Assembly (NCBI GenBank): GCA_017654935.2
Contig: CM065680.1
Coordinates: 37,934,987-37,998,986 of the forward strand
DNA: 64,000 nucleotides
Direction of reading: 5' to 3'
DNA from: Phymorhynchus buccinoides
Lineage: Eukaryota > Mollusca > Gastropoda > Neogastropoda > Raphitomidae
Position 1 is the first letter of the stretch; each line of letters begins with the position of its first letter. A program made the translations under genes and the position numbers. This document shows positions 30,350-42,359 of this stretch, in pieces. A model generated the notes under the pieces. The model searched no databases. It was given only the letters and a program-made list of their open reading frames with translations, and was not told where the DNA came from.

Positions 30350-31820
30350 GTACGTTGTAAAAAAAAATTTTAAACGATTGTGGGGGAACAATAAAATGAT
30401 GGCTGAAAACCAATTGTGGCAGTTTGGCTGAAGAGTAACAATTTATGTGATAAAGCATTAGGGCGGAGGAGAACTACAAGGGTGCCATATTATATACATG
30501 TTTATCCGTTGTGGTCTGACTTGGTTGAAGCAGAAAGGAGACGAGATCTGAAGACCAACTATTTGTTACTTGTACGTTGGTCCACCCGTATATGCTGATA
30601 TTACGTTTGCTGGTATTTGTTTAAAAACTTCATTTAAAATCATAGGAAGATGAAGAAGGAAATACCCTATTGTCAAAAGCGGCTTGGCTTTGTTTAACAA
30701 TGTAGCTATGTTGATGTGATGTGAAATGTCTTTGCTACTCTGTTGCTGTTTTGTGACTAGCAGTGAAATTCTTATACACTGTAGCTGCACATCTAAAGGA
30801 TATCATTGAATTGCTCAATTTATGGCTGAGAGGGGTCTGATATCTTTTAAGCTGTGGAGTATACACTGTGACTAAAAAGTGATAGTAAGATGAATAAAAG
30901 ATAGCAAGATGAATAAAAAGGATTTCATGTCCGCGTAAAGCATTTGTGAGAAAAAGTTTCGGAGCAATTGTTGATCAACCTAATGTTTATTTTAAGACTG
31001 TATTCTATGTTGCTTCATAAAGTTCATTGAGTTTGGATAGGAACTTGACTTTTTTTCTCAAAAAAGTGTATGTTCGATTTACTTGTTTGAATTTGTGCTA
31101 CCAAACAACTTTGCTCAATCTTCTGCAAGGGAAAGCACATAACAGGTCCGTGTGTATATCTACAAAGCTCATGATCATGCTTTTTTCCCCTCAAACCTCA
31201 GCCCTGGAAAGTATTTAGCAGGTCCACATGTTTTGCCTTTGTTTGAAAGAAATAAGTAATGCTATATGTCTGATGCTTGGAAATGATGTTAGCTTTCTTG
31301 ATCCCATTGAAGAACAATCTCTTGGCAACACTGACTCAAATGCTCAGTGGAATTGTATTACGTTTTTGAATGACATAAGATATGAATTGTAAGTACAATG
31401 TACAAGTAATGACCCGCAGTACGATATGTCTATTGTTCTGGTTTTGTGTGTGTGTGTGATATTGTAAGTAACAATCCACTGTATGACATGTCTTGTTCTA
31501 TTATCTGGTTGATTTATGACTGTTGAGTTAAGGTTTGCTAACTGTTAACCATTTTCTTTCAGTGCTGCTGTTGTTCGTTATTATTTGCTATTGTGTTTGT
31601 GCCACCAACTAAGCTGTGTGTTTGGCTATGTGATTGTGAAGTTGAAAGGTTTTTTTGGAGTCGGCACGCACTGCTCTTAGATTGACTATAACTAAATCAT
31701 TTTGATGCATGCTTCTATGTTTAGATTTATCCCTGCTCACATGTTTCATGTAAATCTTTACCCAAAAGGTTTGGTGGTTGTTTTTGACGAGCGAAGTAAC
31801 GTCTATGTACTGATGATTTT

Positions 31821-31855
<35 letters not shown>

Positions 31856-32500
31856 TCACCGTCTCATTGAAAACTTAAACATAACAATTTTCTCAGAAAC
31901 TACAAATAGTAGCACAACCAAACGTTTGCACAATGGTAAAAATCACATTATGTCTGCAGTGACTGCTTTTATTTAAAAGTCACTAGAACAAGTTGGTTGG
32001 AAATCAATTGTTATTTTTCCTTCAGGGATTTATTTAAATTCCTGAGCACAAAAGGTTATGCTATTTCAATTCCTCTATGTAAGCCTACAACAGGTCATAA
32101 AGAAATGATGTCATCTTTGTGATGTAAAAAGAGAAATGAGTTTTGCTCTAGGCCCTAGTGACAAGATTGTGAAGAATAATTGTGTCCCTTCGCTCTTGTT
32201 TTATTTGGTTGGCTGTTTTTTGCTTACGTTAATTCCACAAATAAATAGTTTCTTTAGAAACTGAGCACGCTTACTTTCACCTAATTCAATCTGCTGTCAA
32301 TTCCATTTTGTATTGCATTTATCAAAAGTGCTGAATTTTAATGTGATGTACTCGGCAGCCTAAGAGGAAAAAGTTTCCTGTTTACTCCTTTGGAGGATAA
32401 TAACTGATTGAATATGTCATGTCTTTCTGAATTAATGAAGCAGTGTCCTCCATCATACCAAGTTCTTCTGCACTCACAATCGCATGCACTGAACCGCCAG
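30350..32500. other. Gene-free stretch
   Basis: 2.1 kb of A/T-rich sequence with TG runs at 31446-31459 and 31824-31853. No gene or recognised element. Confidence 0.5.
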
Positions 32501-32507
32501 TGGCCTC

Positions 32508-32575
32508 CCAGCAGACGACGCTGACGAAGGGAGCGAGATGCCCCCCGAAAGCTCCAAAGTAAGCTTATTTCTTTT
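32508..32575 (+). repeat. Penelope/LINE-like conserved 3' motif, hammerhead-like
   Basis: CAGACGACGCTGACGAAGGG, AGCGAGATGCCCCCC and GAAAGCTCCAAAGTAAGCTT. The pattern CTGANGA-A-GGG...CCC-GAAAGCT also occurs on the - strand at 1104-1192 and, with CCGAGGA, at 631-735. The core resembles the hammerhead ribozyme core found in Penelope-like elements, but no full fold is demonstrated. Confidence 0.35.
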
Positions 32576-33317
32576 GCTTGAGTGTTTGTGGTTAAGATTC
32601 TTCTTCTGAGTTCTTATGTGTTAAGTATGCTTCTCCTGCTAGCTCAAACACACAAGTTATGAACTGGTTCCAAACATCATAAGCCATGACAGATTCACTC
32701 TTGACAAGTCTCTTCTTATCTGGAGTTAAAATTATCCAAAATTCAAAGGCTAAAATACTGAACACATGAAGCTACGTGCCTGAGTAACAACAGGACAGCT
32801 GGTCAGACTGAACGTATCTAAAGAAATGTTTTCTCACTGGATACCTTTTAAGATTTGAGTTCTTTGTTGCTTTGCCATGAAAGTGCTGAGTAATGTTGTT
32901 TTTTCTTAATTACAAGAAAAATTAAAAGTATTAAGTTTGCAAGACAGACGACATTGATTTTGATAGCTAAAAGTCTCCAGCGTTCCCAAAATTCAAAGTA
33001 AAGTTGGATTCAAGTGAGGAGGAACAAATACACGTATAAACTTCATCAAACTTAAAGCTTTAATTAAACAGATGATGAGTCGTTAAGGCGACTGTTGCAT
33101 GGCTTAAAAGCCTAAAACCAAGCAGGCACATAATAGCACAATTAAGACACTTACATGTAATGCAGATTTAAGCACAAAACAGGCTGGTACGTAGTTATAT
33201 GGTTAAGACGCCTGTTGCTCCAACCATGCAAGCAATACCGCACTGTGGCAGGTGGAACAAACAAAAACGACATTTGAGGGGTATCCAGGAATCATAATTT
33301 GAATGTGGCCCAACTAC

Positions 33318-33439
33318 TTGTGGTGTAGAGTAGCACAGAGGTAAAGTGTTCGCCTTGTGTCAAGTAAACCTGAGTTCGAACCTGGGTACAGGGGAGTTTT
33401 CCTCTCACTTTGCACTAGGCCTTACGGTCTGAATGTGGA

Positions 33440-33470
<31 letters not shown>

Positions 33471-33710
33471 CATGTGCCCATGCACTTAGCACACGTTAAT
33501 CCCAGTGAAAACGAAAAAGTTGTCATTTGGTCAGAATCCCCCCCCCCCCCCCATTATCCTTCCTCATCAGTAACACACAAAAATCACATGCAAAAAAATT
33601 GGGTGGTGAGCCTCTGGCTGCGACGCGCTCTCCAGGTGGGAGCAACCCGAATTTCACAGAGATGCCTCTGTGCCTATAAAGTACCTAATACCTAATAATA
33701 CCTAATACTT
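33318..33710 (+). mobile_element. tRNA-derived SINE with (TAATACC) tail
   Basis: tRNA-like head GCACAGAGGTAAAGTGTTCG, B box GAGTTCGAACCTGGG, core GTCTTTCGGATGAGACGATA, CCCATGTGCCCATGCAC, a C run (33538-33552), TTTCACAGAGATGCC and the tail ACCTAATACCTAATAATACC. Full-length-like. Confidence 0.85.
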
Positions 33711-34526
33711 TTACTGAGTAGAAGTTCTGGGCTAGAAGACTTGTACAAATAAATGTAAGGTTAGCCTACTCTCTACTGATCGGCTCTTGTCACTTAGTGT
33801 GTCATGTTTTCTTTGTGTTTGAAAGTTATTATTATTAGGAGTTGTTGAAAGGGAGCATGCAGGCTCTGTCTAAGACCCGGTACCCATGGGAATTCATTGT
33901 CTAAAAGAAACAAAGATTCTTGTTTGAAGTAGAATTTTCTTGTAATATGTTCATGAGAACAGATATAGTTTTGTAATTAATCTTTCCCCTAAAATTAAAG
34001 TTTCTTAGCTGAAGATAATTAACAATCTCTGCTGAGGTTTTGAACAATTATTACATCCAAATACCTTCTCTGTTTATATATCAATTTAAAATTGATTTAA
34101 ATTATTTCCCCAGTTTATCCTCAGTTGTTTTGAAATATTTTAGTGTGGGTGGGTGTGTCTATGTGTAAATGCATGTGTGTGTGTGGATGTGTTTATTGTT
34201 TCTGTTGCTGCTTTATAATGGTACTGACCTTTAAAGCTCAAGTATTTTTCCAAACTACTGTATCTGGTAAATAAGCTGATAAATTCCTATTGTATATGTA
34301 TAGACAAGGAAGCTTTGATAGTGAATACTGTTATATGAAATTTGGAAAGGGACCAGTTTTGTGATAACTATCTGTTGCACCTTGCATCTTATGCTTAAAG
34401 TTTCTTGTTTAAGAACTATTCATTGTAACATTTTCCAAAATCAAAGTCAACTTTTCCCGTCTGCCATTTGTGACTTAAGCCTTGATAGATAGTCTGAATG
34501 TTTGATAATGCTATTGTGTGTTCTTA

Positions 34527-34767
34527 ATCCTTTCACTGCCAGCCATTTTTTTAGCCCCAAAATACCATTAAACTTAACTGGGTAGGAAAAACAAATGTGT
34601 CTGTAATATTGGAAATTCCTCTGTAACATGCATAACATTAGGCCTCTCCTCACCTCCCAACATTAAGAAGATAGGGTCTTCGGATAACAGGCCCTGATTT
34701 GATGCTTTTAGTGACGTGGGTGTTGAGCCATTGTGGTGCATAAATGCGACATTGGCGGTGAAAGGGT
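34527..34767. mobile_element. MITE (ACCCTTTCAC family), reverse copy
   Basis: Starts ATCCTTTCACTGCCAGCC and ends GACATTGGCGGTGAAAGGGT. Interior TTTGATGCTTTTAGTGACGT matches the reverse of 9800-10007. Confidence 0.8.
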
Positions 34768-35094
34768 CATTATTGTTGGCTTTCTTGCTATGCAGGCCAT
34801 TGACTGCAATTTCTTACTTTTCTCTGTCATAGCTTGACTTGTCTGCTTAATTGAATGAAACAACTTTGCGTAAATGTACAGAGTTGTTATTCATAAAGTA
34901 TGCAAACCAAAAGACCTAAGTGTATGCTGACAGAATCATTTTTTGTGTGTAAAGAGTTTGTAAAAAGCAAACAGGAGGCAAAATATTTTACGAAGTGTAG
35001 AAAGATGAAGGTTGTGGGGGAATGGCTGGTAAATTGTAAGGAAGAAAGCCCACTTTTGGATGATCCTTTAAAGATTATATACATACAGTGGTAA

Positions 35095-35770
35095 ACGTTT
35101 TCAGATTCACTTGGCTTTGATTGCGTCATTTAGATGAACATAAATAAAGGCCATAAAGGCAGTGAAGGGGCAAATTTTCTGGATTTTTACTTTGTTTATA
35201 AAAAAAAACTATGCTCAGAAATTGAAAAAATCGTCTGCTAAAACAAGACTTCGAGCCCCTTTGAAGTGGAAGTGACAACATAGAACTTGAATATCAAGGT
35301 AGTAGACTCAATTGATGCCAAATGTCAATGCGCTCATGTTGGGCGCATGAACTGAATGCACGTGTGTCAAACTATGCCTTTCATTGATTTCCTCAGCAAG
35401 ACCCTGTATGCTTAAGAATGGCTGCAAAACTCAAAAGATTTATCTCCAACAATCACAGAAAGTCTAAGAACAAGCAAGAACGACATCGAACCCCAATCGG
35501 TTTTATAATTAATTTTTTTTCTTCTGCGTTATAGGTACCGTGTGTCATAGGCTAAAAATGTTCTCCAATACACCTCGAGTTGGAATTTGATGAACAAGAA
35601 AAAGCATAAAAAGCAACACTTCAAATAAAAAAATTATTTCAATTGCGGCTTCAGGAGACAAAAAAGATTTAGCAAAAAAAGGTGAGAGAACCATATTCTT
35701 CAAACTACAGCAGTCAACAAAGGCAAATGTTTTCACTGAGAGCCGATTTGAACATAATTTTCAGCAAAGA
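35095..35770. repeat. Segmental duplication, copy 1
   Basis: Shares diverged blocks with 36398-37247: CAGATTCACTTGGCTTTG, ATGCTCAGAAATTGAAAAAA near 35212-35230, and GAGAGCCGATTTGAACAT with TTTTCAGCAA near 35740-35765. Non-coding. It provides the empty site for the SINE at 36451. Confidence 0.8.
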
Positions 35771-36397
35771 TAGCCTGAATCAACCCCTTTAATTCCAACT
35801 AACCCCCAAGCCTGCAGCACCAAGGACCAGTGCTGTGTTTCCTAGTTAGAGAGTCGTGGTCTTCTCTTATTGAGTATCCACAATCAACGGATTGATTTTT
35901 TTCATACTGTTGCAGTTGAGGTCAGAACTTCGGGGTGGTGGGAAAACCAAACAAAAATAAATGACTTCAACAAAATAATGACCCAGCCAGCCAAGGCCCG
36001 TTCAGCAGTCCCCCCAACGTGATGCTGAATCAGCAAGAACCCTAATTAAAGAGGGAAAAAATAAGAAGAAGAAAGTGGGGTTACAGAAGTTTGACAGATG
36101 ACTGGAACGTGTTGGATGAAGCGGCAGACATTGCTTCAGGTAACTCATTCAAAAGAGACTAAATTATTAATTGATTTTCCACTGCTGGGCGAAATCAATT
36201 CTGTATGGAACACAAAAGACAAAGAAAGAAGGAAATCAATGATGCATTTCTCACTCTCTCTACTATTGGCCTAAACTTATGAAGCTAATGTGATTTTGTG
36301 GTAAAATCCTTTTTGAAGATAAGGCCTAAATGACGATGGAGCACATACCAGAATATAATGCTGCTTTAAAGGGTTGGTTTGGGCTCTTTTTTAGAGT

Positions 36398-37247
36398 TGT
36401 AAACATTTTCAGATACACTTGGCTTTGTTTGCGTTGTTTAGATGAACATACCCCCCGTGGGGATACCTGGGGGTCTTTCATACTAATAGTTCCCCCACCT
36501 TCTGGAAGTTCTGTGCTTGTAACTTCCTCTAATCTGTCACTCTCTTTGACTCTGCCTTTTCCCTTTGCTTACTGTCATCTGCTATCTTTCTATCTTACTG
36601 GTCCATTCTCCTGCCTTTTTTCTATAAATTGTTACAAAGATTTCTTCAGCCGAAGTCGGACATGCTGGGCCTAACTATTTCTTAGTTAGGCGCATAATGG
36701 CAGCATGGCGCATCTACGCTCATGTGACAGGAAACTGTCTGAGCGAACGAAGAAGAAGAAGAAGATGAAAATAAGTGCCTTAAATGCAGTGAAAGGGCGA
36801 ATTTTCGGGATTTCTATTTTGTTTTTTAAATAAAACGATGCTCAGAAATTGAAAAAAAATCACATCTGTCTACTTATAAATGGCTGTAAAAGACAAAGGA
36901 CTGAACTCAATAACCACTAAAGATCTGGGAATCCACAAAAAAGCCATGTTCCTGTTCAAAAGTGTTCAAACTAATTTCTAATTCCAATATTTTTTTGACG
37001 TCAGAACTATTCTTTATGTCACAAGTACTCTGCGTCGTAAGTACACAGAATGACAATTTCATCCCAGCTCGTGCGATGCCCACCAAAATTGATGCTTTGA
37101 ACACAAAAATCTTTCTATTCTCGCTTCAGGTGAGTTGGAGGCAAACAAGATATAGCCAAAATAGGTGAGAAAAAAGTATTTTTCAAACTACAGTAGTGAG
37201 CAAAAGCATATTTTTCGCTGAGAGCTGATTTAAAATGATTTTTCAGC
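36398..37247. repeat. Segmental duplication, copy 2, with SINE insertion
   Basis: Homologous to 35095-35770, interrupted by 36451-36763. Blocks are in the same order in both copies, so one event duplicated at least ~700 bp. Confidence 0.8.
36451..36763 (+). mobile_element. Full-length GAA-tailed SINE-like retroposon with TSD
   Basis: Starts CCCCCCGTGGGGATACCTGG and ends GAACGAAGAAGAAGAAGAA. It is flanked by GATGAACATA (36441-36450) and GATGAAAATA (36764-36773), a 10-bp target duplication with one change. The empty allele-like site is at about 35133. No tRNA promoter boxes are obvious. Confidence 0.88.
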
Positions 37248-37313
37248 AACCAGAGCATGAAAGTTATTACAAATGGATGTTTATAATAGAATTGTGGTAA
37301 AGGTAAAGATGCG

Positions 37314-37487
37314 CCCCCCCCCCCCCCCCCCCCTCCATTTCTCGGTTTTTTCTATTTTTTCATCCAATTACATAATTAAACACATGCATTCAATAATAGT
37401 AGAAGATAAAGGCAAGACGGAAAAAAAAATGCAATGAACCAGGACTGTGACAAATGCTCTGCGGCTGTTGTGTGTACTGCACTACAT

Positions 37488-37525
<38 letters not shown>
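37314..37525. repeat. Poly-C and poly-G tracts
   Basis: A ~20-nt C run at 37314-37333 and a 38-nt G run at 37488-37525. These could form strong secondary structure; lengths may be assembly-limited. Confidence 0.85.
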
Positions 37526-37526
<1 letters not shown>

Positions 37527-37529
37527 CCT

Positions 37530-37993
37530 ATTGGATAATGGCCTTATCATGACTGTGAATAATTATTCAACAAAGATAATTAGCTCAAAAAGTTGATAAG
37601 ATATAGCTTAATGTTTGGTAAGAAAGGCAGGTGTGAAAATGTGGGGAGAGCTGAGAAATGTAAGAGGGGGAGCACATCTTTACCTTTACCTAGTATTTTT
37701 GTTGCCATATATTATTATTTTTACGGCAGATGTTGGATACTTGCACTTTCTCGAAAGCGTTATTGTATGGATCATATATAGATACTTAAAGAGTATATTC
37801 TTGGATCACAGACCACATGGCAAACAAAGGGCTACACTTACATGGATATACAACAGGTACATCATTAAAAATTGAGAGAGTGAAAGGACATTTAAAAACA
37901 TTCATGTGATTGTATACATTATGGAAATGATAAAAAGAACACATAAACTTACTTTGAAATGGTGCTATATTTCTTTAATCGTTTCATTTTGGT

Positions 37994-38034
<41 letters not shown>

Positions 38035-38940
38035 AGTACAAAAATAAAGTCAAAAATGTTATTTTCAGATGGAACATTATTTTCAGATGGAACATTGAAT
38101 AAGCAATTACAATTTGCTTTTTAACATTTTTTTCCATTGATTTATGCATTTTCAAAAATAAAATAAAAACAATTCTGAAATACTTGATCCGAGCATTTCA
38201 TAGTATTAAACATTCTGAAGCAAGTATGAGTCATCCAATTAAAGAACCTATGTATGTAAAAGCTTTGATTTCTTTCTTTGTGCAACAACATTTGCTTGCT
38301 AAGCTTGTGCTTGTAGTAAACTGTTCTTAAAGGATATCTTATATCGATTGTTGCTATGTGTTTATATTGTTTGATCAGTGAAATGAAAATATGTGGCACT
38401 ATTCTGAAATGGGGTATTTAGTTGCTCACAGATTTTTTGTTTGTTTGGTTGTTTAATTCCGAGTTGTTGATCTTTGTAAATTATTTTTCAGTTTTGGCAA
38501 GCTTCTGTGATTATTATTTGGAGGGAAAATTCCGCGACCAATGTGCTGTTAGTTGATATTAAAATGTAAAATAGATCGCCAAGATCAAGTCTTTTTTTAA
38601 GCTCACTTCCATAACATTTTTTTTCTCAAGCTCATGAATTGTCTTGCGTTCCTTTTGTTTTATTTATTAAAAAAAAACCAAGAACAAAAACAAATGTTGA
38701 CATGAATTTGGTTTGGGCTGTAATTTAATTTCTCTGTCTTACTGCTGTTTAAAATGAAGTTGAGTGAGCATTTGTCTTATTGTGTTATGAAGTTGAATGT
38801 GAAACTGTATGCAAGCTGTGCTTCATCCTTATTTCCAGCTCATACTTCTTTCTTCTTTATTCATCTGTTTTCCCCCACTCCTCTTCCCTTCAATTCTTTC
38901 CTTAACTCTCAATTTTTTTGGGTCATAAGCTCTCTGTTCC
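37530..38940. other. Gene-free stretch
   Basis: A/T-rich with a (GT)n at 37998-38031 and a duplicated TTATTTTCAGATGGAACAT (38059-38096). No gene is seen. Confidence 0.5.
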
Positions 38941-38944
38941 TTTA

Positions 38945-39168
38945 ACCCCTTCACTGCTAGAGGAAAACTGAGAAATTGTCGATTTTCTTATTATAAAATT
39001 TAAAAGAGACCTCTTAGACTCAATCTGAGAAAATGGTCTCGAGATAAATCTTTCCTGACTTGTCTAAACCAAAATTTATCATTCCAGGACTATGATATCA
39101 AAAGTTACAACATCATCAGTGACATCGCACCCCCCATAGTAGACACGGGGCAGACAGTGAAGGGGTTA
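38945..39168. mobile_element. MITE (CCCCTTCACTGC family), intact-size copy
   Basis: ACCCCTTCACTGCTAGAGGA at left and GGGCAGACAGTGAAGGGGTT at right are inverted ends. 224 bp, and the reference for the nested insertion at 14145-14523. Confidence 0.8.
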
Positions 39169-39675
39169 ATGATATTCTTCTTTGTGTGTGTGTGTGTGTG
39201 TTTGTATGTGCATGCGCACACATGCGCATAATGCAGTTGTTTCTGATCCTTCCTTGCACCATGCTCCATCTTTTGTTTGAAAAGATTTTTTTGTTGGTTT
39301 GAAAGACGAGAAAGGAAGAACATGAATGGTGGTGTCAAGAGACATTATTGTGTTTTGTTTTTATAGGCTTGCTTTTAGACTGTTTCTTGACTGATCAGAA
39401 TGATGAATTGGCAGTGTAAGCAATGACAATGTTAGGTAGGGACCAGAGTGTCATGTTTGTTAGCGCAGAAATCAAAGCAGCTATTTCTCATGTTGGCGTT
39501 GAATGAACAAGCTCTTGTACATCTATAACTGTGTGTTTGTACAGTATCATTATGGCTTTAAAAAAACACAACATTTTGATGAAAGCTGCTTCTATTTTCT
39601 ACCTTGATTACCAAACCCAAACCCTGGTGAGTTTTTTCCCATTCTACCATTTTCGTCCTTATATATTTATTTCGT

Positions 39676-39918
39676 AACCCTTTCACCGCCAGCCATATTT
39701 CAGCCAAAACTTTCCATTAAATGTACCTGGGTAGAGAGCAAAACCCATCTGCAGTATTGGGGATGCTTCTGTGAAATATACAAAATAAGGTCTATCCTTA
39801 CTTCCCAAAACTAAGACAATAGGGTCTTTGGATAATAGACCCCAATTTGATGCCTTTTAGTGACATATGTGTTAAATCACTGTGGTGCTGAAATGCGACT
39901 TTGGCGGTGAAAGGGTTA
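39676..39918. mobile_element. MITE (ACCCTTTCAC family), reverse copy
   Basis: TAACCCTTTCACCGCCAGCC at left and CTTTGGCGGTGAAAGGGTTA at right. Interior matches 34527-34767. Confidence 0.85.
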
Positions 39919-40029
39919 ATTAAGCCTGGTTCAATGACCACAGCTGAGTTTGTTGACTGTGCTTTATAACTTCTTGGGGAGTTCCTAACATTTCTTTCTG
40001 AGAATAATCTTGTCAAATCAAATGGAACG

Positions 40030-40090
40030 TCAAGTCCTTCGGATGTTTAAAGCAAGTTTGACCCGTGCTCTTTACGAATTAATAAAACAA
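40030..40090 (+). mobile_element. tRNA-SINE core fragment
   Basis: AAGTCCTTCGGATGTTTAAA, then GCTCTTTACGAATTAATAAA, matches the core of 8512-8957. No head or tail. Confidence 0.6.
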
Positions 40091-40484
40091 CAACAGACGA
40101 GCCTCTGTGACAAGAAAATACCAAATGCTAAGTTACCAATGTCATTGTGGGTGGTAGAAATGAGTACAATATACTGTTAGCTATTATGCCATTCTGGCTG
40201 CTTTTATGTCAATAGGACAGGACTTGGATACAAAAGGCTAATGAGTGAATTTGGTTCAGTAACATCTCTTGCTGCAATAGTATAGTATAGTTGTGCAGTA
40301 TATATAGGCCGCAAGGCCTGTTGCTGATCTTTTGATCAGGAAACTAACTAGTCTAACTTTGGGCTACAACCTAGCAATATTTTGATTGCTCTTATTTCTA
40401 CGACTGTTCACGCGGGCGGTCTGCAACAGACACACTGGCTGGTGTGAGTGTTTGTGACAAATCCGTCTGTGTGCATAGACCATT

Positions 40485-41082
40485 ACTGAGGGTTATAGGC
40501 CATAACGTGCTTTCAGTGTTTGTGAGTAAAAGGCAGAAGGTACTAATGGGGAGGGTTATAGGCCATAATGTGCTTTCAGTGTTTGTGGGTAAAAGGCAGA
40601 AGGTACTAATGGGGAGGGTTATAGGCCATAACGTGCTTTCAGTGCTTGTGGGTAAAAGGCAGAAGGTACTAATGGGGAGGGTTATAGGCCATAACGTGCT
40701 TTCAGTGTTTGTGGGTAAAAGGCAGAAGGTACTAATGGGGAGGGTTATAGGCCATAATGTGCTTTCAGTGTTTGTGGGTAAAAGGCAGAAGGTACTAATG
40801 GGGAGGGTTATAGGCCATAACGTGCTTTCAGTGTTTGTGGGTAAAAGGCAGAAGGTACTAATGGGAAGGGTTACTAATGGGGAGGGTTATAGGCCATAAC
40901 ACGCTTTCAGTGTTTGTGGGTAAAAGGCAGAAGGTACTAATGGGGAGGGTTACTAATGGGGAGGGTTATAGGCCATAACGTGCTTTCAGTGTTTGTGGGT
41001 AAAAGGCAGAAGGTACTAATGGGGAGGGTTATAGGCCATAACACGCTTTCAGTGCTTGTGGGTAAAAGGCAGAAGGTACTAA
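40485..41082 (+). repeat. 63-bp minisatellite with open 21-residue frame
   Basis: About nine copies. Each has GGGTTATAGGCCATAACGTG, CTTTCAGTGTTTGTGGGTAA, AAGGCAGAAGGTACTAATGG. The period divides by three, so one frame stays open (GRVIGHNVLSVFVGKRQKVL repeated). Two units carry an extra 15-bp GGTTACTAATGGGGA-type insert, still a multiple of three. No start context or splice structure supports translation. Confidence 0.9.
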
Positions 41083-41242
41083 AAGCCTTCTCTATTTCTT
41101 TTGTGGTAGTATCTTCTGGCTTTTACCCTCAAATTTGAAGGTCTTAAACTATAATTAACCTGTCAGCTGCAACCCACACCCTTCCCGCCTTCATGATGTT
41201 CCACCTTTGGCCAAGCCATTCCTCCTTCGTTGGTTAAAGGAG

Positions 41243-42352
41243 CCAGGAAAGGGATTTGAGCAAGAAATATAGAGAGCTTCAGGAAAAGATTTGAGCAAGA
41301 AATATAGAGAGCTTCAGGAAAGAGATTTGAGCAAGAAATATAGAGAGCTTCAGGAAAGATTTGAGCAAGAAATATAGAGAGCTTCAGGAAAGGGATTTGA
41401 GCAAGAAATATAGAGAGCTTCAGGAAAGGGATTTGAGCAAGAAATATAGAGAATTTCAGGAAAGAGATTTGAGCAAGAAATATAGAGAACGTCAGGAAAG
41501 AGATTTGAGCAAGAATAGAGAGCTCCAACAAAGAGATTTGAGCAAGAAATATATAGAGCTTCAGGGAAGAGATTTGAGCAAGAAATAGAGAGAGCTTCAG
41601 GAAAGAGATTTGAGCAAGAAATATAGAGAGCTTCAGGAAAGAGATTTGAGCAAGAAATATAGAGAGCTTCAGGAAAGAGATTTGAGCAAGAAGTATAGAG
41701 AGCTTCAGGAAAGAGATTTGAGCAAGAAATATAGAGAGCTTCAGGAAAGAGATTTGAGCAAGAAATATAGAGAGCTTCAGGAAAGAGATTTGAGCAAGAA
41801 ATATAGAGAGCTTCAGGAAAGAGATTTGAGCAAGAAATATAGAGAGCTTCAGGAAAGAGATTTGAGCAAGAAATATAGAGAGCTTCAGGAAAGAGATTTG
41901 AGCAAGAAGTATAGAGAGCTTCAGGAAAGAGATTTGAGCAAGAAATATAGAGAGCTTCAGGAAAGGGATTTGAGCAAGAAATATAGAGAGCTTCAGGAAA
42001 GAGATTTGAGCAAGAAATATAGAGAGCTTCAGGAAAGAGATTTGAGCAAGAAATATAGAGAGCTTCAGGAAAGGGATTTGAGCAAGAAATATAGAGAGCT
42101 TCAGGAAAGAGATTTGAGCAAGAAATATAGAGAGCTTCAGGAAAGAGATTTGAGCAAGAAATATAGAGAGCTTCAGGAAAGAGATTTGAGCAAGAAATAT
42201 AGAGAGCTTCAGGAAAGAGATTTGAGCAAGAAATATAGAGAGCTTCAGGAAAGAGATTTGAGCAAGAAATATAGAGAGCTTCAGGAAAGAGATTTGAGCA
42301 AGAAATATAGAGCTTCAGGAAAGAGATTTGAGCAAGAAATATAGAGCTTCAG
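41243..42352 (+). repeat. 36-bp minisatellite with open 12-residue frame (~30 copies)
   Basis: The unit is GAGATTTGAGCAAGAAATAT plus AGAGAGCTTCAGGAAA. From about 41610 to 42344 the frame reads YRELQERDLSKK 20 times without a stop; the upstream part has frame-breaking variants. The unit is charged, with coiled-coil-like character. The other strand is also partly open, as expected from the period. Confidence 0.92.
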
Positions 42353-42359
42353 AAGGTTA

